Below, piece after piece: positions 26,516-35,268 of a DNA stretch of 64,000 nucleotides. Below the pieces are notes generated by a model that made no database searches, was not told the DNA's origin, and worked only from the letters and a program-made list of their open reading frames with translations. Source of the DNA: Streptomyces sp. NBC_00306. GTDB taxonomy: Bacteria > Actinomycetota > Actinomycetes > Streptomycetales > Streptomycetaceae. The position numbers and the translations under genes were made by a program. The DNA lies in NCBI RefSeq assembly GCF_036169555.1, contig NZ_CP108032.1, positions 2,108,001 through 2,172,000 of the forward strand. The letters are read 5' to 3'. Numbering within the stretch: position 1 is the first letter of the stretch; each line of letters opens with the position of its first letter.

Positions 26516-28294
26516 ATGGGAGAGGTCCGTTTGTCCAGCGAAGAGGCGAACCGCAGCACGAGCCGGGGCGCCGACCGCTCCCGGCGGAGCGCGGCGTTCG
26601 CGGTCTGGTACCTGAGGGCGGTGACCTTCGTCAATGTGCTGAGCGCGGTCTGGGTCTCGCTCGGGCAGGACGTCCGCCGGCACAACGTCGACGACTACTT
26701 CACGCCCTATCTGCTGACCGCGGGCTTCGCGTCCGGCGCGTTCGCGCTGTTCCTGGCGGTCACCATGCGGCGCCGCAAGCGTGCCGCGTGGATTCTCAAC
26801 CTCGTCCTGGCGGGCTCCTTCCTGCTGCTCCTCGCCCTGGCCGTCGCCGTCGACGCGGGTATCCGGGAGCATGCGCAGAACTGGGTCTCGCTCGCTCTCA
26901 CCGCCGGCTTCGTCCTCGCGCTGCTGCTCGGCCGCGGGGAGTTCTACGCGAAGGGCGACCGCACCAACCCCCGTCTCGCCGCGGCCGTCGCGGCCGGCGG
27001 GCTCCTCGTCACCTCACTGCTGGCCGCCGCCCTCGTCACCGTCACCAATACGGCGGGCGGCGGATCCACCTTCCTGGAGCGCTGGCGCTACGGCACCATG
27101 CGGCTCGTCTCCCTGGCCGCCGACGACGCGCGTTTCCCGGAGATCGCCACGCCCGGCTGGGTCGATGTCACCGTCAACGTGCTGTCCACGCTGCTGCTCC
27201 TCGCCGTGCTGTACGCGGCGTTCCGCTCCCGCCGGGCCGTCGACCCGCTGACCGGCGAGGACGAGGAACGGCTGCGCGCGCTGCTGGAGCGCCAGGGCGA
27301 CCGGGACTCACTGGGCTACTTCTCCCTGCGCCGCGAGAAGAGCGTGGTCTGGTCCCCCACCGGGAAGGCCGCCGTCGCCTACCGGGTCGTCGGCGGGGTC
27401 TCCCTCGCGTCCGGCGACCCGATCGGGGATCCGGAGGCCTGGCCGGGCGCGATCGCCCCCTGGCTCGCCGAGGCACGCGAACACGGCTGGATCCCGGCCG
27501 TGATGGGCGCGAGCGAGGAGGCGGGGACCATCTATGCCCGGCACGGCCTGGACGCCCTGGAGCTCGGCGACGAGGCGATCGTGGAGACTTCCGACTTCAC
27601 CCTCGACGGCCGCGCGATGCGGACGGTGCGCCAGGCGTACCACCGGGTCGGGCGCGCCGGGTACTCCGTGCGCATCCGCCGCCACGAGGAGATCCCCGCC
27701 GAGGAGATGGACACCCTGCTCGCCCGCGCCGACGACTGGCGCGACGGCGCCACCGAACGCGGCTTCTCGATGGCGCTCGGACGGCTCGGCGACCCGGGCG
27801 ACGGCCGGTGCGTGATGCTCGAATGCACCGACGGCCAGGGCGAGTTGCGCGCGGTCCTCAGCTTTGTGCCGTGGGGCCCGAAGGGGCTCTCCCTCGATCT
27901 GATGCGGCGCGACCGGGACTGCGAGAACGGCCTGATGGAGTTCATGGTCATCGAACTCCTCCGGAGCGCCGGTGACATCGGGATCGCCCAGGTCTCGCTG
28001 AACTTCGCGATGTTCCGGTCCGTCTTCGAGCGCGGCGCGAAGCTCGGCGCGGGACCCGTACTGCGGCTGTGGCGCTCGCTGCTGAGCTTCTTCTCCCGCT
28101 GGTGGCAGATCGAGTCCCTGTACCGGGCGAACGCCAAGTACCGGCCCATCTGGGAACCGCGCTTCCTGCTCTTCGAGAAGAGCGCCGACCTCCTGCGCAT
28201 CGGCGTCGCCGCGGCTCGCGCCGAGGGCTTCCTGGAGGCACCCGGACTGCCCCGGTGGATGCACCGCAGCCATCTCGGAACCGGGCGCCGATGA
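26516..28294 (+). CDS. MprF-like membrane protein with DUF2156/LPG-synthase C-terminal domain
   Basis: A 592-residue protein. The first ~235 residues contain about six helices (for example NLVLAGSFLLLLALAVAVDA and VNVLSTLLLLAVLYAAF). The rest is a cytosolic GNAT-like DUF2156 domain (YFSLRREKSVVWSPTGKAAV; GGVSLASGDPIGDPEAW; MELFMVIELL-like region LMEFMVIELL). In MprF proteins such a domain moves an amino acid from tRNA to phosphatidylglycerol, but the N-terminal half here is shorter than the MprF flippase. The acceptor lipid is therefore unproven. A -10-like TATCAT stands eight bases before the ATG. The stop overlaps the next start (ATGA), so the rhomboid-like protein is coupled to it. Confidence 0.85.
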   Translation: MGEVRLSSEEANRSTSRGADRSRRSAAFAVWYLRAVTFVNVLSAVWVSLGQDVRRHNVDDYFTPYLLTAGFASGAFALFLAVTMRRRKRAAWILNLVLAGSFLLLLALAVAVDAGIREHAQNWVSLALTAGFVLALLLGRGEFYAKGDRTNPRLAAAVAAGGLLVTSLLAAALVTVTNTAGGGSTFLERWRYGTMRLVSLAADDARFPEIATPGWVDVTVNVLSTLLLLAVLYAAFRSRRAVDPLTGEDEERLRALLERQGDRDSLGYFSLRREKSVVWSPTGKAAVAYRVVGGVSLASGDPIGDPEAWPGAIAPWLAEAREHGWIPAVMGASEEAGTIYARHGLDALELGDEAIVETSDFTLDGRAMRTVRQAYHRVGRAGYSVRIRRHEEIPAEEMDTLLARADDWRDGATERGFSMALGRLGDPGDGRCVMLECTDGQGELRAVLSFVPWGPKGLSLDLMRRDRDCENGLMEFMVIELLRSAGDIGIAQVSLNFAMFRSVFERGAKLGAGPVLRLWRSLLSFFSRWWQIESLYRANAKYRPIWEPRFLLFEKSADLLRIGVAAARAEGFLEAPGLPRWMHRSHLGTGRR

Positions 28295-29043
28295 CGGTCC
28301 GGGCGTTCGCCCGCCGGGAGTGGGGGTTGCTGTACGCGACGGTCCGGGAGGCGCTCGTCACCCGTAAGTGGCGGGCGGTTCCCCTGACCCTCGGGGCGGT
28401 GTGCCTCACGGCGGTCCTCCAGCTGGTGCAGCAGCAGTCTTGGGGCTACGGCCCGGTCCGCACGATCGGTTTCGTCCGGGCGGAGGACCCTGTGTGGGTG
28501 GCGCTGCTGCGCACCCCCCTGTCGCTGTTCGTGCCCGCGCTGGACCTTCCGGTGTGGGGTGCGCTCGGCCAGATCCTGCTGGTCTTCGGGGTCGCGGAGA
28601 TCTGTCTGGGCCGGTGGCGGACGCTGGTCGTCGCGTACGTCTCCACGCTGGCCGGTACGACATACGCGCGCATCGGCATCGCACTCGGTCCCGACCACCT
28701 CGGCGGCGCCATCGGGCTGCCCGCCTCCGACGCCCAGGTCGTCGACACCGGCCCCTCGGCCGCCGTCGTCGGTCTCGCGGTCGTCGTCTGCGTGCGCTTC
28801 CGGGCCTGGTTCACGGCCGCCCTGGTGGTGCTCGCGATGATCGCCGAGGTGCTGGTCAAGAACAATCTCGCGGGCAAGGAGCATCTGGCCGCGATCGCCG
28901 CCGTCCTGGTGCTGTGCGCCGTCTCTGCGCTGCGCCGGCGCCGGGCCCGTCAGCGCTCGGTGATGGCGGGCCGGTCGGGAGCGCCCCCGATGAGGTCCTG
29001 CATCTTCCGGCGGGGCCGGTCCCAGCGGCGGTCGTGGCGGTAG
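28291..29043 (+). CDS. Rhomboid-like integral membrane protein
   Basis: A 250-residue protein with five to six helices. ATG 28291 overlaps the stop of the MprF-like gene. The motif VDTGPSAAVVGLAVV resembles the rhomboid Ser loop (GxSG), and a His occurs in NLAGKEHLAAIAAVL. However the residue after Ser is Ala rather than Gly, and the usual WRxxT start is absent. It may be an inactive rhomboid relative. The C-terminal ~35 residues are very basic (RRRRARQRS; RRGRSQRRSWR), and their DNA is antisense to the end of the next gene. The true stop could be conserved upstream in relatives. Confidence 0.78.
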   Translation: MTVRAFARREWGLLYATVREALVTRKWRAVPLTLGAVCLTAVLQLVQQQSWGYGPVRTIGFVRAEDPVWVALLRTPLSLFVPALDLPVWGALGQILLVFGVAEICLGRWRTLVVAYVSTLAGTTYARIGIALGPDHLGGAIGLPASDAQVVDTGPSAAVVGLAVVVCVRFRAWFTAALVVLAMIAEVLVKNNLAGKEHLAAIAAVLVLCAVSALRRRRARQRSVMAGRSGAPPMRSCIFRRGRSQRRSWR

Positions 29044-29705
29044 GAGCGCAGTGTGGCCTTCGCCCGCGCCTTGGGCCGCTTCCGGTAGAAGCGGCGGGCC
29101 CACGGCGAGTTGGGTCTCGCCAGGCGGATCGCGCCGAAGATGGCCACGAACGGCACCAGGACGCTGAGGACGGCCATCCGCGCCTTGCCCTTGAACAGCG
29201 TGATGAGGACCAGCAGGAAGTTGATCACCAGGGTGGTGACCAACGACAGGCGGTCCTGGCGCTCGTCGGCGCTCATGTCGTTGACGCCGAGCGGTGAGAA
29301 GCCGCTGAGGATCAGCACGGCCAGGGACGCGACGAGGACGACCACCTCCACGCTCTGGCGTCCCTGCTCGCTCCAGTAGACGTCGTCGAGATGGAGGATC
29401 AGCGCGAACTCGTCGAGCACCAGCCCCGCGCCCATGCCGAAGACGACGGCCCAGATGTAGGCGCCCGCGCCGTACCGACTGCTGCCGACGGCACCGAAGC
29501 CGCCGATCACCATGAGGATGACGCCGGGCACCACATGGTGGATGTGCATGCCGCCCGGCCGGACGTTGCGGAACGGCCCCTTCCCCGCCCGGATCATCCG
29601 CGTGATCACCCGGGTGATCAGAAAGGTCAGGATGAAGGAGGCCAGGGCGAGGAACATGGGCAGCTTCCCCGGCTCGACGATGTTGCGGTAAAACCAGTGA
29701 CCCAT
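28950..29705 (-). CDS. Uncharacterised integral membrane protein
   Basis: A 251-residue protein with about six helices (LPMFLALASFILTFLITRVI; HHVVPGVILMVIGGFGAVGS; VVVLVASLAVLILSGF; LVINFLLVLITLF and others) and a very basic C-terminal tail (RRFYRKRPKARAKATLRSYR). Conserved-looking His residues occur in RPGGMHIHHVVPG, and an acidic pair in LDEFALILHLDDVYW; these could bind metal. ATG 29705 was chosen because GGGAG precedes it at eight bases. The last 94 bases overlap the convergent rhomboid-like gene. Function unknown. Confidence 0.82.
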   Translation of the reverse strand: MGHWFYRNIVEPGKLPMFLALASFILTFLITRVITRMIRAGKGPFRNVRPGGMHIHHVVPGVILMVIGGFGAVGSSRYGAGAYIWAVVFGMGAGLVLDEFALILHLDDVYWSEQGRQSVEVVVLVASLAVLILSGFSPLGVNDMSADERQDRLSLVTTLVINFLLVLITLFKGKARMAVLSVLVPFVAIFGAIRLARPNSPWARRFYRKRPKARAKATLRSYRHDRRWDRPRRKMQDLIGGAPDRPAITER

Positions 29706-29738
29706 GCCACCCGCTCCCGATTTGTGAGATATGCGCAA

Positions 29739-29766
29739 TTTACCGCCTGTCGGGCCGGGCTACCCT
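29739..29766 (+). promoter_or_regulatory. cobS promoter
   Basis: TTTACC (29739-29744), 16 bases, then TACCCT (29761-29766), six bases before GTG 29773. This suggests leaderless transcription divergent from the membrane protein gene. Confidence 0.45.
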
Positions 29767-29772
29767 TCGCCG

Positions 29773-30546
29773 GTGAACGATCTGGCCGGCCCGCGCTTCG
29801 CCCTCGGCACCCTGACCGTGTTCCCGGTGCGCGTCACGCGCTGGGACCGGGAGGCCGCCCGCGCCGGGATGCTCTGGGCCCCGGGGGCGGGCCTCGCCGT
29901 GGGCCTGCTCGCCGCCGCGGCCGGCGGACTGCTGTCCCTGCTCGGCTCCGGGCCGCTGCTCGCGGCGGTGGCCACGGTCGCCGTCCCCGCGGTCCTCACC
30001 CGCGGACTGCATCTGGACGGGCTGGCCGACACCGCCGACGGCCTCGGCAGCGGCAAGCCCGCCGACGACGCGCTGCGCATCATGAAGCAGTCCGACATCG
30101 GGCCGTTCGGGGTCATCACCCTGCTGCTCGTCCTGCTCGCGCAGGTCGCCGCCGTGTCCGCGCTGTACGGCGAGGGCTGGGCGTACGGCGCGCTCGGCGC
30201 TGCCGTGTCCGCCGTCACCGCCCGTCTCGCCCTCACCCTCGCCGCGCGCACCGGCGTCCCGGCGGCCCGCCCCGAGGGCCTGGGCGCGGCGGTCGCCGGG
30301 GTGGTGCCCGTACGCGGCGCCCTGGCCCTGGCGGCCGCGGTCACCGCGGTGTGCGCGGCGGCGGGTGCGGTGTTCGGTGCGACGGGAGCGCTGCACCACG
30401 CGCTCGGCGTCCTGGCCGGCCTCGCGGGCGCCGAGCTGCTGCTGCGTCACTGCGTGCGCCGGTTCGGCGGGGTGACGGGTGATGTGTTCGGGGCGCTCGC
30501 GGAGACGGCGGCGACGGTGTCGCTGGTCGTGCTGGTGCTCGGCTGA
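29773..30546 (+). CDS. cobS: Adenosylcobinamide-GDP ribazoletransferase (cobalamin synthase)
   Basis: A 257-residue membrane enzyme that joins adenosylcobinamide-GDP to alpha-ribazole (phosphate), the last assembly step of cobalamin. Family motifs: FALGTLTVFPV at the N-terminus, LTRGLHLDGLADTADGLG (acidic metal-binding helix) and MKQSDIGPFGVITLLLVLL. Six or more hydrophobic helices follow. It completes the set with the CobU-like fusion and CobT. The GTG start at 29773 is set by the promoter six bases upstream. Confidence 0.95.
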   Translation: MNDLAGPRFALGTLTVFPVRVTRWDREAARAGMLWAPGAGLAVGLLAAAAGGLLSLLGSGPLLAAVATVAVPAVLTRGLHLDGLADTADGLGSGKPADDALRIMKQSDIGPFGVITLLLVLLAQVAAVSALYGEGWAYGALGAAVSAVTARLALTLAARTGVPAARPEGLGAAVAGVVPVRGALALAAAVTAVCAAAGAVFGATGALHHALGVLAGLAGAELLLRHCVRRFGGVTGDVFGALAETAATVSLVVLVLG

Positions 30547-30602
30547 CGCAGCCGGGCAGCCGGCACAGCAGCCTCAGCAGGCGGGGGCCGGGCACCACGG
30601 CC

Positions 30603-31403
30603 TCAGCAGGCGCGGCGCCAGACACCCAGTTCGTACTTCTTCAGCATCGAGCTGAGCCTCAGCCGGCGGGCGTCCGGGCAGAAGTCACGGGTCGGCAGTT
30701 CGTACTCCACGTGGAAGACCGCCTTGCCCGCCCGTACGAACGGTGTCAGCAGGTCGCACTCGTCGTGCTCCGCGCACTGCTCGTTGACCGCGAAGTCGAA
30801 GTCCCCCACCAGCTCGGGAATCTGGTCGAGGTCGTTCTTCAGGCCGACGGCGAGTCCGCGGTCGTGGGCGAGACGGGCGATCAGACGGTTGTAGCGCAGC
30901 TGGTCGGCGGCGGTGAGGGGAAAGCCGGTGGCGTTGGCGTAGGCGTCCATGTTGTCGGGCTCGACCGCGTCGAAGCCCTTTTTCCGGCACATGTCCATGC
31001 GTTCGGCCATCAGGGGTCCGAGGACGCCCGTACGGCGGATGTCGAGCCAGCGCTCGCCCTCCCAGCCGTTGCCGCGGCCGAGTACGGTCTTCGGGAATCT
31101 GCCCGCGTCGGGACGGAAGTCCTCCCAGGCGCCGGTCGAGAGGTAGCAGATGACCTTACGGCCGCGCCGGTGCAGGTCGGCGACCGCGGAGGCGGGGTGG
31201 TCGAAGCCGTCGATGTCGTACACCGGCACGTCCACGGCCGGGTCGAGCCGTCCACTGAGCTGCCACTGCCAGGCGAGACCCGGCTCCGGCCGCCAGTGTC
31301 CGCCGGAGGGCCGGCCGTCCGGGGTCTCCGGGGCGTCCGGGGTGCTGGTGCAGCCGGCCAGGACGAGCAGCAGCATCACCAGAAGCAGGGCGGTACGTCT
31401 CAC
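30603..31403 (-). CDS. GH114 endo-alpha-1,4-polygalactosaminidase-like lipoprotein
   Basis: A 266-residue exported lipoprotein: hydrophobic leader ending in the lipobox LVLAGC, then a GH114 barrel. Landmarks: WQWQLSG, VYDIDGFD, VICYLSTGAWEDFRPDAG, the presumed catalytic Asp in FDAVEPDNMDAY and Glu in FAVNEQCAEHDEC, and KAVFHVEYELPT. GH114 enzymes cut alpha-1,4-linked galactosamine polymers. GTG 31403 overlaps the stop of the spherulin-4-like gene (GTGA), so the two are coupled. It is the last gene of the exopolysaccharide-like block and would act outside the cell, for trimming, release or remodelling; this role is inference. Confidence 0.88.
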   Translation of the reverse strand: MRRTALLLVMLLLVLAGCTSTPDAPETPDGRPSGGHWRPEPGLAWQWQLSGRLDPAVDVPVYDIDGFDHPASAVADLHRRGRKVICYLSTGAWEDFRPDAGRFPKTVLGRGNGWEGERWLDIRRTGVLGPLMAERMDMCRKKGFDAVEPDNMDAYANATGFPLTAADQLRYNRLIARLAHDRGLAVGLKNDLDQIPELVGDFDFAVNEQCAEHDECDLLTPFVRAGKAVFHVEYELPTRDFCPDARRLRLSSMLKKYELGVWRRAC

Positions 31404-32032
31404 CGGGCCGACTCCAGCGCGTACGGGAGGGTGCCCCAGGGGTGGGCGCCCGTGCCGGGGACGACACAGTGCACCGCCGCGCTCGCGCGGGCGCCGGGCG
31501 GTGCGCCGTAGACCAGATGGCAGAAGCGCTCCGGCGGGTGGTCCTCCGTCCAGGCCGGGACGTCGAGGGCGCGGTAGGAATCCCACGGGCCCTCGAAGGT
31601 GACGAGGAGATCGGCGAGATCGGCGTAGCCCGGGTCGGGGTGCACGCCGTGGTTGAGGACGAGGGAGGCCGAGCCGGCCGCGCGGGCGGCGACGGCCAGG
31701 CGCCGGTAGTGGGGCAGCGCCCCCGGGTCCGCGGACACCTGGTCGAGGAACGCGCCGTCGGTGCCGTACCAGTCGCGGTGGCGCAGCAGGTCCCGGACGA
31801 CCTCGGCATGCGGGCGTCGGGCGTAGTCGGTGTCGGCGTAGCCGAGGACCCGCACGCCGGCCTCCCGCAGCCGCAGCGCGGCGGCGGCGAACGCCGCGTC
31901 GGGCGCCTCGCCGGGCCCGGACGCCGGGTTGAGCACCACGCCGTGCAGCCGCGGTGCTGCCGCGACCAACGCGTCCCAGGCGCCGGGCTGTTCGGCGGGA
32001 TGCTCGTAGTACGGCACCAGCAGCGTTTTCAC
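31400..32032 (-). CDS. Spherulin-4-family (GH135-like) protein
   Basis: A 210-residue single-domain barrel. Family landmarks: LLVPYYEHPAEQPGAW at the N-terminus, VVLNPASGPGEAPD, VLGYADTDYARRP, YGTDGAFLDQVSADPG and LVTFEGPWDSY. GH135 members such as fungal Sph3 cut alpha-1,4-N-acetylgalactosamine polymers. Where I expect an Asp-Glu pair after the fifth strand, this protein has Asp-Gln (FLDQV), so catalysis may differ. No signal peptide is visible, so it may be cytoplasmic unless exported with a partner. GTG 32032 lies 13 bases past the upstream stop, with GAGG just before it, and its end overlaps the GH114 gene. Confidence 0.82.
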   Translation of the reverse strand: MKTLLVPYYEHPAEQPGAWDALVAAAPRLHGVVLNPASGPGEAPDAAFAAAALRLREAGVRVLGYADTDYARRPHAEVVRDLLRHRDWYGTDGAFLDQVSADPGALPHYRRLAVAARAAGSASLVLNHGVHPDPGYADLADLLVTFEGPWDSYRALDVPAWTEDHPPERFCHLVYGAPPGARASAAVHCVVPGTGAHPWGTLPYALESAR

Positions 32033-32045
32033 GACACCTCGTCCC

Positions 32046-33695
32046 TCATACGCGATGGGCGGTGGCCCGCCCCAGCAGAACACAGACGAGCCCGGCGAGG
32101 AGCGCCGCCGTGCCACCCGCGACGGCGAGGCCCACGACCTGCGGGCTGCCGAGGCCGGCGAGGAGCGCGACCGTCTGGGCCGCCGCGGCCGCGCAGCACA
32201 CCGCGGCCGCCGCGACGACGGCCCCGAACGACTGCATCAGCAGCCCCGTCCACAGCACGGTGCCGATGAGCAGCAGGGTGCTGAGGCGGGCTCCGGACAG
32301 CGCCGGCGCGTCGGGCCACAGCAGGGTCACGACGAGCGCGAGGACGAACAGCACGGCCAGGAACGCGGCGAGGCACTCGGCGAGGACGGCCGCGGCGCGC
32401 CGCCGGAAGGCGTGCGCCGTGGTGCTGGCGCGCAGTCCGGCGACGGCCCGTCCGCGGAAGCGGTGCAGAAGCCATTCGGCGGGCCCCATGCTGAGGGTCA
32501 GCGCGACGGCTGAGGGTGCGGCGACGACGGCGCCGGGGCCCTCGGCGAGGACGTCCCCGAGCGCGGTGTAGAGGACGAGCACGCCGGTACCGAGCCCGAA
32601 GAGTCCGTACGGTACGGACGCGCCGAGGCGCGGTCCGACGGGACGCGCGGGCCGCTCCACGGGCCGTCGCACGGGCGCCGGCAGGGCGGCACCGGCGCCG
32701 GGCATCACGAGGACGTCGGCGCCGGGTCCGGTGTTCCCGGCCACCGGCCCGGCCGGACGCGCGCCGGTGCGGGCGAACGGCGGCCGCCACCAGGGCACCC
32801 CGTCGCCACGGCGGGACTCCGGTCGCGGGCGTCGCGGCCGCAGCAGGGCGGCCCACACGCGCGGGCCGCTCCCACCAGGAACCGGTGTCCGCGGTGTGCG
32901 GGCCAGGGCGACGGCCGCCAGAGCGACCGCCGCGGCCAGCGAGCACAGCAGCAGTGCCGTGCGCAGCGCGACCGGCAGATCGGAACGCATCGCCCAGACC
33001 GCGCCCGCCGTCATCGGCAACAGCGCGCACAGCAGGGCCCGTTCACGGCCGAGGACCAGCAGCACCGTCGCCGCCGACAGATACAGCGCCTGCGCGGCGG
33101 CGAAGGCGGCCGCCTGCCACTGGCCCGGCGACGCCGTCGCCACCGCCGCGCCCAGCAGCGCGCCTGCCGGGGCACCGAGCATCAGGGACCGTGCGGCCGC
33201 GCCCCGGTCCCCGAGACCGAGCCAGGAATAGGCCCGGTGCGAGAGCGCCTGGTTCCACACCCAGCCGGTCAGCGCACCGGCCAGCAGCGGCGCCAGGCTC
33301 GCTCCCCTCAGCAGCGGTGCGCCCAGGACGTACGCGAGGCCGGGCAGCGCGAAGACCAGTCCGCGCAGCAGACAGCCGAGCAGGCCCGCGTGCCACACGC
33401 CGGCCGCTTCCCGAGGTGGTTCGGGGAAGCTGCGCGGCACCCGGTCGTAGAGCTCCTCGGCGATCGCGAAGGAGTCCGGACGGCCGTAGGTGAGGCGGAT
33501 GTGGTCGTCCGTCATGCCGTCGGACTCGAGGACGGCGGCGATCTCGTCGGGGTGCACCGCCCCGGCGATGACCTCCTCGAACCGTTCGGCCAGGTCGTCG
33601 AGCGGGTCCGCCGCGTGCGAACCGTTCCTGCGGGGCAGCAGGAGCGGAAGCGTGTCGGTGTGCTGTCCGGGCCCCTGCCACAGCGGCCCGCTCAT
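32046..33695 (-). CDS. 12-helix membrane protein of the exopolysaccharide locus
   Basis: A 549-residue protein. Residues ~1-115 are soluble and acidic (LDDLAERFEEVIAGAVHPDE; ESDGMTDDHIRLTYGRPDS). Six helices follow, then a basic Pro/Arg-rich loop of about 90 residues, then six more helices. The helix count matches PelG, the membrane partner of PelF, but I do not see PelG sequence motifs, so I treat it as a possible functional counterpart. ATG 33695 overlaps the PelF-like stop, so the two proteins are made together. A role in moving or exporting the polymer is inference. Confidence 0.8.
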   Translation of the reverse strand: MSGPLWQGPGQHTDTLPLLLPRRNGSHAADPLDDLAERFEEVIAGAVHPDEIAAVLESDGMTDDHIRLTYGRPDSFAIAEELYDRVPRSFPEPPREAAGVWHAGLLGCLLRGLVFALPGLAYVLGAPLLRGASLAPLLAGALTGWVWNQALSHRAYSWLGLGDRGAAARSLMLGAPAGALLGAAVATASPGQWQAAAFAAAQALYLSAATVLLVLGRERALLCALLPMTAGAVWAMRSDLPVALRTALLLCSLAAAVALAAVALARTPRTPVPGGSGPRVWAALLRPRRPRPESRRGDGVPWWRPPFARTGARPAGPVAGNTGPGADVLVMPGAGAALPAPVRRPVERPARPVGPRLGASVPYGLFGLGTGVLVLYTALGDVLAEGPGAVVAAPSAVALTLSMGPAEWLLHRFRGRAVAGLRASTTAHAFRRRAAAVLAECLAAFLAVLFVLALVVTLLWPDAPALSGARLSTLLLIGTVLWTGLLMQSFGAVVAAAAVCCAAAAAQTVALLAGLGSPQVVGLAVAGGTAALLAGLVCVLLGRATAHRV

Positions 33696-35164
33696 CCGAG
33701 GGCCCGCCGGGCGCCGACCAGGTCGCGGGTGCCGGGCTGTTCGGCCGCTCCGGCCAGTTCGCGGTAGATACGTCGGAAGCCGTCCACCGAGCGGCGCAGG
33801 GTGAACCGGTCGACGACCCGCTGCCGTGCCTGCCGTCCCAGCTCGGCGCGCCGTTCCGCGTCGCGCAGCAGCCCGAGCGTCGCGTTCGCCATCACCGCGG
33901 GCTCGCGCGGCGGTACGACGATCCCGGTGTCCCCGACGGCCTCCCGCACCCCGCCGACGTCCGTCGACACCGTGGCGCGCCCGCACGACATCGCCTCGAT
34001 GAGCGAGAAGGGGAACCCTTCGCTGATGCTGGAGAGCAGGACGACGCTGCCGGCCGCGTACGCGCGTGCCACATCGGTGACTCGGCCCTCCCAGGAGATG
34101 CCGTCCACGACGCCCAGTTCGGCGGCGAGCTTCTCCAGCCGGGTTCGGTACGCCTCACCGCCCGCGGGCACTCCGCCGAACAACCGCAGCCGCACGTCCG
34201 GGAGTTCGGCGCGCACCATGGCGTAGGCCCGGATGAGCGTCTCCAGGTCCTTGATGGGGTCGATCCGCCCGGCCCAGGAGATGGTGGGCACATCGGGCTC
34301 GGGGCCGCCCTGGGGAAAGGCGTGCGGGTCGACGCCGTTGTAGACGGTGCGGATGCGGTCCGCGGGCGCTCCGCCCCGCTCCTCCCACCGCCGGTTGTAC
34401 TGGTTGCACGGGGTGATCAGGTCCGCCCGCCGGTACCCGAGGGTGTTGAGCTCCCGGTAGAAGCCGAGCATCAGGGCCTTCACGGGGGCGTGTTGGGCCT
34501 GGACCCGGTAGCCGAGGTAGCGCTCGCGCAGATAGATGCCGTGCTCGGTGAGCAGGAAGGGCACCCCGTCGTACAGCTGGGCGGCCAGGGCCGGCAGGGT
34601 GGCCAGCCCCGCGCTGACCGCGTGGGCGACCGAGTCGCCGGGTATCCGGACCGACAGCGGCCGCAGCGCGTGTTCCAGCAGGTCGGTGGCGGTCAGCGCG
34701 TCGTGCACGGTCGGCCGCGAGGCGGATATCTCCAGATGCGGCATGGTCCAGATCCACATCAGCGAGCGCAGGGCGGACTCCGAACGCAGTGCGGCCGAGA
34801 GCCGGCCCGCCCGGGCGTACGCGGTCAGCTCGTCGAGACTCTCGCCGAAGTCGCAGCCCGCGGAGGGGTCGAGCACCGAGAGCAGAAAGCGTTCGTGGAC
34901 GTCGGTGAAGCGGCGGCGGTCGCGGCCGATGAGCCGCCGTCCGCCGGGCAGCGGCCCCCACAGCGGGAAGGCCGCGTGCCGGTAGACATTGGGCGGCAGT
35001 TCCCAGGTGACCGGCTCACGGCCGGTGCCGGTGAGGGCGACGACCCGGAAGTCCACCTCGGGCATGCCGCGCACGAGCTGGTCGCACCAGGTGGACACAC
35101 CCCCGTGAACGTGCGGATAGGTGCCTTCGGTGAGCATGGTGACATGTCGGCCGCGGCTCGGCAT
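33692..35164 (-). CDS. PelF-type family 4 glycosyltransferase
   Basis: A 490-residue cytosolic GT-B glycosyltransferase. The N-terminal DUF3492-like half starts with VTMLTEGTYPHVHGGVSTWC, a hallmark of PelF. It contains LLTEHGIYLRERYLGYR and ITPCNQYNRRWEERGGAP. The C-terminal half carries YNGVDPHAFPQG, SWAGRIDPIKDLETLIRAYA and the nucleotide-binding SSISEGFPFSLIEAMSCG. PelF polymerises UDP-activated N-acetylhexosamine in Pel synthesis. Here it lies between a deacetylase-like gene (104 bases upstream) and an overlapping 12-helix protein gene. No PelD or PelE gene was found in the window. Confidence 0.93.
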   Translation of the reverse strand: MPSRGRHVTMLTEGTYPHVHGGVSTWCDQLVRGMPEVDFRVVALTGTGREPVTWELPPNVYRHAAFPLWGPLPGGRRLIGRDRRRFTDVHERFLLSVLDPSAGCDFGESLDELTAYARAGRLSAALRSESALRSLMWIWTMPHLEISASRPTVHDALTATDLLEHALRPLSVRIPGDSVAHAVSAGLATLPALAAQLYDGVPFLLTEHGIYLRERYLGYRVQAQHAPVKALMLGFYRELNTLGYRRADLITPCNQYNRRWEERGGAPADRIRTVYNGVDPHAFPQGGPEPDVPTISWAGRIDPIKDLETLIRAYAMVRAELPDVRLRLFGGVPAGGEAYRTRLEKLAAELGVVDGISWEGRVTDVARAYAAGSVVLLSSISEGFPFSLIEAMSCGRATVSTDVGGVREAVGDTGIVVPPREPAVMANATLGLLRDAERRAELGRQARQRVVDRFTLRRSVDGFRRIYRELAGAAEQPGTRDLVGARRALG

Positions 35165-35268
35165 GCGTGTGTCCCCCCAGTACTGCGGTCGTTCGGATGT
35201 GGCCGTGGTCCTGCGTCGGGCGGCCGCCGGTCGGTCCGGGCGGCCGCCCGTGGGTGATGGCTCGCGGA

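Noticed and set aside
24004..26685. An 893-residue open frame on the minus strand
   Set aside because: It is antisense to the CobU-like gene and cobT and has no recognisable domain.
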